The notes under the pieces: model-generated
What the model was told of the DNA's origin: nothing
Seen by the model: the letters and a program-made list of their open reading frames with translations, nothing else
Databases searched by the model: none
Shown: positions 37,357-44,982 of the stretch, piece after piece
Numbering within the stretch: position 1 is the stretch's first letter
Layout of the letters: every line of letters begins with the position of its first letter
Assembly (NCBI GenBank): GCA_042408875.1
Contig: JBHOQS010000015.1
Coordinates: forward strand, 62,001 to 126,000
From: JBHOQS01 sp042408875
GTDB lineage: Bacteria; Chloroflexota; UBA11872; JBHOQS01
Direction: 5' to 3'
Length of the DNA: 64,000 nucleotides
Made by a program: the position numbers and the translations under genes

Positions 37357-38315
37357 GGGCGTTCCCCTGCAAGTGTACCGGCGGCCGACTGCGACGCGGT
37401 CTCTTCTGCTGGCCACATGCGACGGAACAGCACCCACTGGCCGGGATCGGCTGCGATCGCCCGCTCCATCATCTCGGCTAATCGCTGCGTCCCGGCGATA
37501 AGGTCGGCAAGCTCATCTGCCGTGCGCGGCACCTGGAAGAGCGGCTCCACCCAGGCATGGAAGCGGTCACCCGGCAGGCGCCTGGCAAAGGCCATCGAGA
37601 TAGGTGCGCCGCTCAGGCGCGCCAGGCCCGCCGGACCTTCCGGCAATCTAGTCGTGCGCCCGAAGAAGCGCACCGGCACGCCCTGTCCCCCGCGGGGTAG
37701 GAAGTCTGCTGCGATGCCGACGATCTCGTTTCGGCGGAGGGCTCGCAGCAATGTGCGCAGACTATTGTGCTCCGGTACGATATGCAGGCCCTTGCTCCCA
37801 CGCAGGTGCACTAGCAGTTCCCACAGCCGCTGAGAGCGAGGCACCTCCATCGGCACCCACGCCTGAAACCCGTGCAAGGCGAAGTACTGCCCTACCCAGT
37901 CGATGTTGCCGTAGTGGGCCATGCAGAGCACCAGCCCTTTCCCTTCGCCCAGCGCGGCCTCGATATGCTCCCACCCCTCTATATGTAACACCCGGTCGAG
38001 CTCTTCGGCACGCAGCAGCGGGATACGAAACAGGTCGACGTAGTTCCGTGCTGCGGTGCGAAAGCAGCGGCGCATCGTCTGGTGCACCAGCCGTCTCTGC
38101 TCCTGAGGCGGCAGCGTGGCGAAGACCACCTGAAGGTTCGCGCAGAGGTTCCGCCGCGCCGGACGGGCCGCATAGCAGGCCCCCAGCGCGGCGGCATCGG
38201 CCAGGGCATAGGCAGCCCGGCGCGGCAGCTTCGGGACCGCCCAGGCCCCGGCGCGAAAAAGCCAGTACACGACCGTGTCGCTCAGGCGCTCCGCGGCCAC
38301 GGCCGTCTCACTCAT
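37353..38315 (-). CDS. LpxL/PatA-family lipid acyltransferase
   Basis: A 320-residue acyltransferase of the lysophospholipid/HtrB family, with a hydrophobic N-terminal segment. The catalytic H-x4-D pair is His134/Asp139 in LCMAHYGNIDWVG; VPRSQRLWELLVHLRG, IVGIAADFLPRGGQGVPVRF and DPGQWVLFRRMWP are family segments. In Gram-negatives this family makes lipid A; here, with no lpx gene and beside pimA- and pgsA-like genes, it matches PatA, which acylates the mannose of PIM. It is translationally coupled on both sides (ATGA). Confidence 0.88.
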   Translation of the reverse strand: MSETAVAAERLSDTVVYWLFRAGAWAVPKLPRRAAYALADAAALGACYAARPARRNLCANLQVVFATLPPQEQRRLVHQTMRRCFRTAARNYVDLFRIPLLRAEELDRVLHIEGWEHIEAALGEGKGLVLCMAHYGNIDWVGQYFALHGFQAWVPMEVPRSQRLWELLVHLRGSKGLHIVPEHNSLRTLLRALRRNEIVGIAADFLPRGGQGVPVRFFGRTTRLPEGPAGLARLSGAPISMAFARRLPGDRFHAWVEPLFQVPRTADELADLIAGTQRLAEMMERAIAADPGQWVLFRRMWPAEETASQSAAGTLAGERP

Positions 38316-39253
38316 GCGAGGCCGGTGCCCGCCTCAGGCTGCGCCGCCGGCCCTGGCGCTTCCAGAAGCCCGCGTTCCGCCGGCTGGACCGGCGCACTGG
38401 GCCACATCGGCCGGAACATGTACCACTGATCGGGATGCAGGCGGATAATCCCCTCCAGGCCCTGGACGATCTGCTGCATCAGCGCCTGGACCTCCTGCTC
38501 GAAGTTGCCCGTCGAGGCCGGGATGATCGGCGGCGCAATCACGCCGGAGTAGGTGTTGTCTCGGTTCCGCCACATGCCCATCGGCACGACCACCGCGCCC
38601 GTCTTTAGCGCCAGCGCCGCGGCGCCAGCCGGCACGTTCGTGCGCTGTCTGAAAAAGGTCACCTCGACACCGCTGGCGTCAACGGGCCGGTCGATCAGGA
38701 GGCCGACGATCTGGTTTCGCCGCAGCACCCGGAAGAGCTTGCGCGCTGCGCCGTCCACGTCGATCACTTCGATGCCAGTGTGCCGGCGGATGCCCTGGAC
38801 CAGCTCGTTGAGCTGGGGCGGCTTGAAGGTATCCGCCACCACAGTGACTTTGAAGGTACGGGCCAGGAACGCCGCGCCCACATCCCAGTTCCCGAAGTGC
38901 CCGCTGACGAAGATGACCCCCTTCCCGTGCGCCAGCGCCTCCTCCAGGTGCTCCCACCCGCGCACGTGCCGGACAGCGCGGGCGATCTCTTCGGGCGAGA
39001 GGTGCCGCAGGCGCAAGAACTCCGCCAGGTACTTGGTGTAGTTGCGCATAGAGCGCCGGGCGACGAGCTTGACCTGCGGATGGTCGGGCGGCAGACCAAG
39101 CACCTGGGCCATGTTCTGCAAGGTGATCTGGCTCTTCTCGCGCCACAGCCAGTAGAAGCACTCGCCGGCGATTACTGCGACCAGGTAGACCAGCCAGCTA
39201 GGCAGTACCTTCACCAGCGCGCTGCACACGCGCATCAGTACGTAGGTAAGCAT
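38312..39253 (-). CDS. Second LpxL/PatA-family lipid acyltransferase
   Basis: A 313-residue paralogue of the downstream acyltransferase. The active pair is His119/Asp124 in FVSGHFGNWDVGAAF; IVGLLIDRPVDASGVEVTFF and HPDQWYMFRPMWPS follow. The first ~35 residues form a hydrophobic anchor. Two consecutive enzymes of this type suggest two acylation steps, as in PIM, where mannose and inositol are both acylated. Its stop overlaps the next start by 4 nt. It begins 57 nt after the ino1 stop. Confidence 0.88.
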   Translation of the reverse strand: MLTYVLMRVCSALVKVLPSWLVYLVAVIAGECFYWLWREKSQITLQNMAQVLGLPPDHPQVKLVARRSMRNYTKYLAEFLRLRHLSPEEIARAVRHVRGWEHLEEALAHGKGVIFVSGHFGNWDVGAAFLARTFKVTVVADTFKPPQLNELVQGIRRHTGIEVIDVDGAARKLFRVLRRNQIVGLLIDRPVDASGVEVTFFRQRTNVPAGAAALALKTGAVVVPMGMWRNRDNTYSGVIAPPIIPASTGNFEQEVQALMQQIVQGLEGIIRLHPDQWYMFRPMWPSAPVQPAERGLLEAPGPAAQPEAGTGLA

Positions 39254-39310
39254 ACCTTTCCCACCGCTCCCGTCCTGCGCCCACTCCTAAAGCACACGCC
39301 GTCTACGAGT

Positions 39311-40534
39311 CTACGAGCACTCACCTGCGTCGTTGTGGGGGCGTGCCTGGTCAGCGCCTGCGCCTTCGCTACTGCCGGCCCGTGCTGAGCGGGGACGTGC
39401 CCGCTCGGCTGCCGGGCCGCCCTCGCGCTCCGCCGCCGCGCGCAGCGTTGCCGAAGTCAGGTTTGACTCGCCACGGATAAACGCCTCGACGAGATTACGC
39501 GCCTCGGTATCGCTGTACTGCACCGGCGGCGACTTCATGAAATACGCCGATGGCCCTAGCACTGTGCCAGCCAGCCCGCGATCCATCGCCAGCTTGCAGC
39601 AGCGCACCGCATCGATCACGACACCAGCAGAGTTCGGTGAGTCCCACACCTCCAGCTTGAGCTCGATGTTCAGCGGCACATCACCGAACGAGCGCCCTTC
39701 CAACCGGATGTACGCCCATTTGCGGTCGGCCAGCCACGGCACGTAGTCGCTGGGGCCGATGTGCACGTTCTCGGACCCGATGTCGTAATCGAGCTGTGAG
39801 GTCACCGCGTTGGTCTTGCTTTCTTTCTTGGAGGCCAACCGTGCGCGCTCGAGCATGTTCAGGAAGTCGGTATTGCCGCCCACGTTGAGCTGGTAGGTGC
39901 GCTCCAGGCGCACGCCGCGCTCACGGAACAGGTTCACGAGTACGCGGTGAAGGATCGTGGCGCCCACCTGCGACTTAATGTCATCACCGATCACCGGCAA
40001 GCCACGGCTCTCGAAGCGCCGTTGCCAGTACCGCTCGCGCGCGATGAACACAGGGATGCAGTTGACAAAGCCACAGCCGGCGTCGAGCACCTGCTCGACA
40101 TACCACTTGGTCGCTTCTTCTGATCCCACTGGCAGGTAGTTCACCACCACGTCGGTCCCGGTGTCTCGTAGGATCTCCACGATGTCATCGGTTGAACCCG
40201 GCGCTTTCCGGATGACCCCGGCCAGATACTGGCCGATGCCGTCGTGCGTCATACCCCGATACACCGGCACACCCAGGTGCGGGACATTGGCGAACTTTAC
40301 GGTATTGTTCGGCGCGGTGAAGATCGCCTCGCTCAGATCGCGGCCCACCTTGCGTTCATCGATGTCGAACGCAGCGCTGAACTCGATATCGCCGATGTGA
40401 TAGCCACCCAGATCAACATGCATGAGCCCCGGCACGAACTCATCGGTCGGGGCATGGCGATAGTAATGAACACCCTGGACCAGTGCCGACGCGCAGTTGC
40501 CGACGCCGACGATCGCCACGCGAACCTTGCTCAC
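39311..40534 (-). CDS. ino1: Myo-inositol-1-phosphate synthase
   Basis: A 407-residue NAD-dependent enzyme that converts glucose-6-phosphate to inositol-1-phosphate. Family marks are VAIVGVGNCASALVQGVHYY, VVNYLPVGSEEATKWY, GDDIKSQVGATI, GGNTDFLNM and KLEVWDSPNSAGVVIDAVR. The last ~40 residues are a hydrophilic Ala/Arg/Glu tail beyond the usual end of the family. GTG at 40534 has AAGGAG 8-9 nt upstream. It is the first gene of the inositol-lipid operon and is preceded by an exceptional AT-only leader. Confidence 0.95.
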   Translation of the reverse strand: MSKVRVAIVGVGNCASALVQGVHYYRHAPTDEFVPGLMHVDLGGYHIGDIEFSAAFDIDERKVGRDLSEAIFTAPNNTVKFANVPHLGVPVYRGMTHDGIGQYLAGVIRKAPGSTDDIVEILRDTGTDVVVNYLPVGSEEATKWYVEQVLDAGCGFVNCIPVFIARERYWQRRFESRGLPVIGDDIKSQVGATILHRVLVNLFRERGVRLERTYQLNVGGNTDFLNMLERARLASKKESKTNAVTSQLDYDIGSENVHIGPSDYVPWLADRKWAYIRLEGRSFGDVPLNIELKLEVWDSPNSAGVVIDAVRCCKLAMDRGLAGTVLGPSAYFMKSPPVQYSDTEARNLVEAFIRGESNLTSATLRAAAEREGGPAAERARPRSARAGSSEGAGADQARPHNDAGECS

Positions 40535-40545
40535 CCACCGTCTCC

Positions 40546-40638
40546 TTTTATATTTATTTTATTATATTTATTTTTTTATTATATTATTTTTTATTATGCT
40601 ATTTATGTTAGCTTGCATTATCTTTTGGTTGTATTATT
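40546..40638 (-). promoter_or_regulatory. AT-rich promoter/leader region of the ino1 operon
   Basis: About 90 bp consisting nearly only of A and T in a GC-rich chromosome, T-rich on the plus strand, so the ino1 mRNA leader would be A-rich and unstructured. Several TATAAT/CATAAT-like hexamers occur on the minus strand, too many to choose one; no -35 is decisive. It ends directly before the AAGGAG ribosome site. Confidence 0.6.
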
Positions 40639-40742
40639 GACTTCTCGTCCTAGCCCGGTTGCCCGGCGTCAAGCGTGCCGGGTATGCCCAGCACGGGCTC
40701 ACGCCCAGGCAGTACGCCTGGCACACCGTCCAAGCCAGTGCC

Positions 40743-41129
40743 CTACCCAAGCGGCGCCTGTGCTTCCTCACCGACACGTGAAGTCCCGGCAGCGTTCTGG
40801 AGGCCTAGCTCGGGCACCGGCCCGCCTGCCGTGCCAGTGTAGACGAGCGCTTCGAGCTGCCGCAGGGCGCTGTGGAGGACAGCGTGGTCCAGCGTGCAGT
40901 AGACCTGCCGGCCCAGCTTCTGCGTGCGCACCAGCCCTGCCTTGCGCAGAATACGCAGGTGCCACGACATCAGCGGCTGGCTGATCCGCAGCGCACGCCC
41001 TAGCTCAGATACCGTCGTCTCGCCTGAGCGCGCCAGATGCTGCACCACCCGCAGGCGCGAGCGATCGCCCAGCGCCTTGAACAGCGCAGCCAGCTCGCGC
41101 AGCGCAGCCGCATCAGCCCCGCGTGACAT
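40743..41129 (-). CDS. ArsR-family winged-helix regulator
   Basis: A 128-residue DNA-binding protein. LAALFKALGDRSRLRVVQHL begins the ArsR winged helix, and LRISQPLMSWHLRILRKAGL is the recognition helix (usual pattern QPxVSxHLxxLxxAGLV), followed by the VRTQKLGRQVYCTLD wing. No metal-binding cysteine motif (CVC) is present, so it is not a classical arsenic sensor. It is divergent from the pyruvate dehydrogenase operon and likely binds the palindromes in between. The Gly/Pro-rich C-terminus (about 100-128) is unstructured. Confidence 0.9.
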   Translation of the reverse strand: MSRGADAAALRELAALFKALGDRSRLRVVQHLARSGETTVSELGRALRISQPLMSWHLRILRKAGLVRTQKLGRQVYCTLDHAVLHSALRQLEALVYTGTAGGPVPELGLQNAAGTSRVGEEAQAPLG

Positions 41130-41203
41130 GCCGAACCGAACTCTTCCAGGTGACTCGTTCCGTCGCGCCTACCATCTCTCCGGTGCGCGCCCAGCCCGGA
41201 TGC

Positions 41204-41219
41204 ATCAAGCGGCGTTGAT
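41204..41219. promoter_or_regulatory. ArsR-type palindrome ATCAA-N6-TTGAT
   Basis: A perfect 5-bp inverted repeat with a 6-bp spacer, 75 bp upstream of the ArsR-family start. It is part of a larger symmetry: TGCATCAA at 41201-41208 and TTGATGCA at 41260-41267, the latter overlapping the -35 of the divergent promoter. Confidence 0.6.
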
Positions 41220-41259
41220 CAAACAAGTATTGAATAAACGACTATTAATTAAACACTCG

Positions 41260-41288
41260 TTGATGCATTCCAGCGTGTATGCTACCGT
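41260..41288 (+). promoter_or_regulatory. Candidate promoter of the pyruvate dehydrogenase operon
   Basis: TTGATG (41260-41265), a 17-bp spacer and TACCGT (41283-41288) with TGC directly before it. The -35 lies inside the TTGATGCA half-site, so a bound repressor would block it. The leader would be about 255 nt. Confidence 0.5.
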
Positions 41289-41364
41289 AGCGCTGGACGC
41301 CTGTCAAGCACAGCGCCTGCGGCCGTGGGTCAGGGCGAGGGCTGCCCGGCGCGCCGCCGGCAGC

Positions 41365-41387
41365 GCCCGCTGGAGGTGCCAGCGGGC
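41365..41387 (+). other. Hairpin in the leader of the pyruvate dehydrogenase operon
   Basis: GCCCGCTGG (41365-41373) and CCAGCGGGC (41379-41387) form a 9-bp perfect stem with a 5-nt loop. No T-tract follows. It could be an attenuator-like or stabilising element. Confidence 0.45.
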
Positions 41388-41494
41388 CGCTTGCATCCCT
41401 CGCCAGAACGGCCTACCATAGCAGCCGAAGGCTAGCTGCCGAACGCTGGCGGCTACAGGCTACACATCAGGAACGCAGTGCGATTGGCTCGCCG

Positions 41495-41530
41495 CAGCGA
41501 TCGCTGGACCGGCAGCGATCGCTGGACCGG
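41495..41530. repeat. Two tandem 18-bp units containing the palindrome CAGCGATCGCTG
   Basis: CAGCGATCGCTGGACCGG occurs at 41495-41512 and 41513-41530, followed by a partial third copy (CAGCGA). It ends 5 nt before the AAGGAGG ribosome site of the E1 alpha gene. Confidence 0.9.
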
Positions 41531-41550
41531 CAGCGAAGGAGGCAGGACCG

Positions 41551-42555
41551 ATGGCCACGACTGTGCCCCGCACGCAGCTTGAGATCCAGGAGCTCGGCCT
41601 CGACCGCGCCAGGCTGGCCTGGATGTACCGCACGATGCTGCGCATCCGCCGCTTCGAGGAGCGGGTGAAGCAGCTCTTCCGGGACGCTCGCCTGCGTGGC
41701 AGCGTGCACCTGTATATCGGCGAAGAGGCCGTGGCGACCGGTGCCTGCGCCGCGTTGCGCCCGGACGATTACATCACCAGCACCCACCGCGGCCATGGCC
41801 ACTGTATCGCCAAGGGGGGCCGGCTCGATCGTATGATGGCCGAGCTCTACGGACGTGAGACCGGCTACTGCAAGGGCAAGGGCGGCTCGATGCACATCGC
41901 CGACCTGGACTCCGGGATCCTGGGGGCCAACGGGATCGTCGGCGCAGGCATCCCTATCGCCGCCGGCGCGGCCCTGGGGGCACGCATTTTGGGGCGAGAC
42001 CGAGTCGCGCTCGCCTTCTTCGGCGATGGGGGTGCCAACCAGGGCGCCTTCCACGAGGGTATCAACTTCGCCGCGGTGCAGAAGCTGCCGGTCGTGTTCG
42101 TCTGCGAGAATAACCTGTACTCGCAGACCACACCGAACAAGTACACTATCGCCGGCGGCTCAGTAGCGCGCCGCGCCGAGGCATACGGCATCCCCGGCGA
42201 GCAGGTGGATGGCCAGGACGTGCTGGCAGTATACCGCGCGGTTAAGGCGGCCGTGGACCGCGCCCGCGCCGGCCAGGGGCCCTCGCTGATCGAGTGCTTG
42301 ACCTACCGCTTCGAGGGGCACTTCCTGGGCGACCCCGAGACGTACCGCTCGCGTGAAGAGGTGCAGGAGTGGCGCGAGAAGCGTGATCCGATCCCGCTCT
42401 TCGCCGCCAAGCTGATCGCGGCCGGCCAGTTCTCGCAGGCCGAGCTCGACCAGATGGACCAGGAGGTGCTGGCCGAGGTCGAGGACGCGGTGCGCTTCGC
42501 CGAGAGCAGCCCGCTGCCACGCCTCGAGGCGCTCTGGGAAGATGTGTATGCCTGA
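41551..42555 (+). CDS. pdhA: Pyruvate/acetoin dehydrogenase E1 component, alpha subunit
   Basis: A 334-residue thiamine-diphosphate enzyme subunit that decarboxylates a 2-oxo acid and passes the acyl group to lipoyl-E2. The cofactor motif GDGGANQGAFHEG ... CENN starts near residue 158; HRGHGHCIAKGG and RTETGYCKGKGGSMH-like GYCKGKGGSMHI are typical of PDH/acetoin E1 alpha. AAGGAGG lies 8 nt before the ATG. It is first of four same-strand genes (E1a, E1b, E2, LarA-like). Pyruvate versus acetoin cannot be settled from sequence; no acetoin-specific gene is visible, and no E3 gene is present. Confidence 0.92.
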   Translation: MATTVPRTQLEIQELGLDRARLAWMYRTMLRIRRFEERVKQLFRDARLRGSVHLYIGEEAVATGACAALRPDDYITSTHRGHGHCIAKGGRLDRMMAELYGRETGYCKGKGGSMHIADLDSGILGANGIVGAGIPIAAGAALGARILGRDRVALAFFGDGGANQGAFHEGINFAAVQKLPVVFVCENNLYSQTTPNKYTIAGGSVARRAEAYGIPGEQVDGQDVLAVYRAVKAAVDRARAGQGPSLIECLTYRFEGHFLGDPETYRSREEVQEWREKRDPIPLFAAKLIAAGQFSQAELDQMDQEVLAEVEDAVRFAESSPLPRLEALWEDVYA

Positions 42556-42630
42556 GCATGAGCCTGGGCGCAGCGTGAGCCCAGGCTCAAGTGGACGCGA
42601 GCATGTGCAGTGGCGGGGAAGGGAGCACCG

Positions 42631-43602
42631 ATGCGTGAGATAACCTACTCTCAGGCGCTGAACGAAGCGCTGCGCGAAGAGATGCTGCGCGACCCGGCGG
42701 TCTTCCTCATCGGCGAGGACCTGATCCAGCCGACCTACGGTGTAACGCGCGGTCTCTATGAGGAATTCGGGCCGCAGCGCGTGATCTGCACGCCGATCTC
42801 CGAGGTCGCCATCGCTGGCGCGGCCACGGGCGCGGCGGTGGTGGGCGCCAGGCCGGTGGCCGAGATCATGTACTCCGACTTCTCCACCATCGCCATGGAC
42901 CAGATCGTCAACCAGGCGGCCAAGATGCGCTACATGTTCGGCGGCAAGGCACGGGTGCCGTGGGTCATGCGCATGACTACCGGCGCCGGCCGCGGCAATG
43001 CCGCCCAGCACATGCAGAGCCTGGAAGCCTGGTTCGTGCATGTGCCCGGCCTGAAGGTCGTGCTCCCCTCAACGCCATACGACGCCAAGGGCCTGCTGAA
43101 GAGCTCCATCCGCGATGACAATCCGGTCATCTTCCTGGAGCACAAGCTGCTCTATGCCACCAAGGGCCCGGTGCCTGAAGGCGAGTATACGGTGCCGCTG
43201 GGCAAGGCCGACATCAAACGCCGTGGCGAGCACGTGACCATCGTTGCCACCTCGCGGCAGGTGCTTTTCGCCCTCGAGGCCGCCGACAAGCTGGCTGAAG
43301 AGGGTATCTCGGCCGAGGTGATCGATCCCCGCTCGCTCATGCCGCTTGACAAGGAGACGATCCTGGAGTCGGTGAAGCGTACCCACCGCGCGGTAGTCGT
43401 GCATGAGGCCGTCGAGCGCGGCGGCGTGGCCAACTGGATCGCTTCGATCATCCAGGAAGAGGTCTTCGATTACCTGGATGCGCCGGTTGTACGCGTCTGT
43501 GGCGAGAATGTGCCCATTCCCTTCGCCCAGAACCTGGAAGCTGCGGCCATCCCGAACCCCGAGCGCATCGCTGAGGCTGTGCGGAAGATCACGATTTTGT
43601 GA
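42631..43602 (+). CDS. pdhB: Pyruvate/acetoin dehydrogenase E1 component, beta subunit
   Basis: A 323-residue subunit that completes the E1 active site. MREITYSQALNEALREEM is the standard start; GEDLIQPTYGVTRGL, TPISEVAIAGAATGAA, YSDFSTIAMDQIVNQAAK and RAVVVHEAVERGGV are family segments. AAGGGAGC precedes the ATG at 42631 by about 6 nt, which decides against the GTG at 42610. The stop overlaps or lies close to the E2 frame. Confidence 0.93.
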   Translation: MREITYSQALNEALREEMLRDPAVFLIGEDLIQPTYGVTRGLYEEFGPQRVICTPISEVAIAGAATGAAVVGARPVAEIMYSDFSTIAMDQIVNQAAKMRYMFGGKARVPWVMRMTTGAGRGNAAQHMQSLEAWFVHVPGLKVVLPSTPYDAKGLLKSSIRDDNPVIFLEHKLLYATKGPVPEGEYTVPLGKADIKRRGEHVTIVATSRQVLFALEAADKLAEEGISAEVIDPRSLMPLDKETILESVKRTHRAVVVHEAVERGGVANWIASIIQEEVFDYLDAPVVRVCGENVPIPFAQNLEAAAIPNPERIAEAVRKITIL

Positions 43603-43664
43603 GCGATCCCACCCTCCCGCGCGGGCAGGAGCTGGGGTGGGGTAACTACAACTACAGGTGCTCC

Positions 43665-44969
43665 ATGCCATCGCCGTTGACGATGCCGCAGCTCGGCATC
43701 ACCATGACTGAGGGAAAGATCACGCGCTGGCTCAAGCGCGAGGGTGACACTGTCTCTGCCGGAGAGCCGGTGTGCGAGATTGAGACCGACAAGATCAGCA
43801 CGACCGTCGAGGCAACGACGGCCGGCACGCTCGGGCGCATCCTGGTCCCGGAGGGCGCCAGCGCCCCGGTTGCGGCGCCCATCGCCCTGATCCTGGCACC
43901 GGGAGAGTCGCTGGAGGGCGCCCCGACCGCCCCCGCGGCGGTGACCGCAGGGCCCAGGCCGCCTGCCGCGCAGAGCGCCGCGGAGCCAGCCGCCGGCGTG
44001 GCTGTCGCGGAAGCCGCTGCGCCGGCAGCTCCGGCCGAAGTCGAGCGGGTGCGCGCGACGCCGATGGCCCGGCGGGTGGCTGAAGAGCTCGGCATCGACC
44101 TGCGTACCGTGCGCGGCAGCGGCCCGCACGGCCGTATCGTCGAGGCCGATGTGCGCCGTGCTGCTGCTGAGCGAGCGGCCGCAGCGCCTGCTGCTGCCGC
44201 GGCCGCGCCACCGCCGGTGATGCCACCCCCCGCCCCGGCCGCGCCAGCCCCGGCGGCTCCGCCGGCCATCCGTACGATCCCTCTGACCGGGATGCGCCGC
44301 ACGATCGCCCGGCGGATGCTAGAGAGCCTTCAGCAGTCGGCGCAGCTCACCCTCACCACCGAGGCCGACGCCACGGCACTCGTGGCGGCGCGCACTCGGC
44401 TGGTCGAGGACTGGCAGGCCGTCGCGCGCGCGCAGGGCCAGGAGACGCGCGGGCCCAGCTACAACGACCTGCTGATCAAGCTCTGCGCTCGCGCGCTCAC
44501 TGAGCACCCCATGCTCAATGCGCGCCTTGCCGGCGACCAGATCGAACTGCTCGCCGAGGTGCACATCGGCCTGGCTGTGGCCCTGGACGATGGCCTGATC
44601 GTGCCGGTCGTGCGCAACGCCCACCAGAAAGACCTGCGCCAGATCGCCGCCGAGACGGCCGAACTGGTGCAGCGAGCGCGCACTGGCATGCTCACTCTCG
44701 ACGAGATCACCGGCGGCACGTTCACGATCACCAACCTGGGCATGTACGATGTGGACTTCTTTACACCGATCCTGAACCCGCCGGAATGTGCCATCCTGGG
44801 TGTCGGGCGCATCGTGGACCGCCTGGTGCCCTCGCCTGCCGGGCCTGTCACGCGTCAGTTCATGCCGCTGAGCCTGACGTTCGACCACCGTATCGTGGAC
44901 GGCGCACCTGCTGCACGGTTTCTCCAGCGGATCAAGCAACTGATCGAAGACCCGGTGCTGGCCCTGTGA
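43665..44969 (+). CDS. pdhC: Dihydrolipoamide acyltransferase (E2) of the 2-oxo acid dehydrogenase
   Basis: A 434-residue E2 core protein. One lipoyl domain with the lipoylated Lys43 (IETDKISTTVEA), an Ala/Pro linker, a peripheral-subunit-binding domain (ATPMARRVAEELGIDL, GSGPHGRIVEADV), a second Ala/Pro linker, and the catalytic domain with His408/Asp412 (FDHRIVDGAPAARFL). It transfers the acyl group to coenzyme A. The ATG at 43665 begins the lipoyl domain; a GTG at 43599 overlapping the E1 beta stop would add 22 residues and is possible. Confidence 0.93.
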   Translation: MPSPLTMPQLGITMTEGKITRWLKREGDTVSAGEPVCEIETDKISTTVEATTAGTLGRILVPEGASAPVAAPIALILAPGESLEGAPTAPAAVTAGPRPPAAQSAAEPAAGVAVAEAAAPAAPAEVERVRATPMARRVAEELGIDLRTVRGSGPHGRIVEADVRRAAAERAAAAPAAAAAAPPPVMPPPAPAAPAPAAPPAIRTIPLTGMRRTIARRMLESLQQSAQLTLTTEADATALVAARTRLVEDWQAVARAQGQETRGPSYNDLLIKLCARALTEHPMLNARLAGDQIELLAEVHIGLAVALDDGLIVPVVRNAHQKDLRQIAAETAELVQRARTGMLTLDEITGGTFTITNLGMYDVDFFTPILNPPECAILGVGRIVDRLVPSPAGPVTRQFMPLSLTFDHRIVDGAPAARFLQRIKQLIEDPVLAL

Positions 44970-44982
44970 AGGAGAGAGTGCA

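Noticed and set aside
40244..40984. 246-codon plus-strand frame with a hydrophobic FIFILLYLFFYY stretch
   Set aside because: The hydrophobic part is only the translation of the AT tract before ino1, and the rest is antisense to ino1 and the ArsR-type gene.
41495..41530. GCGATCGC copies as a HIP1-type genome-wide repeat
   Set aside because: Only this duplicated unit was noticed at this spot; a tandem leader repeat explains it without a dispersed element.
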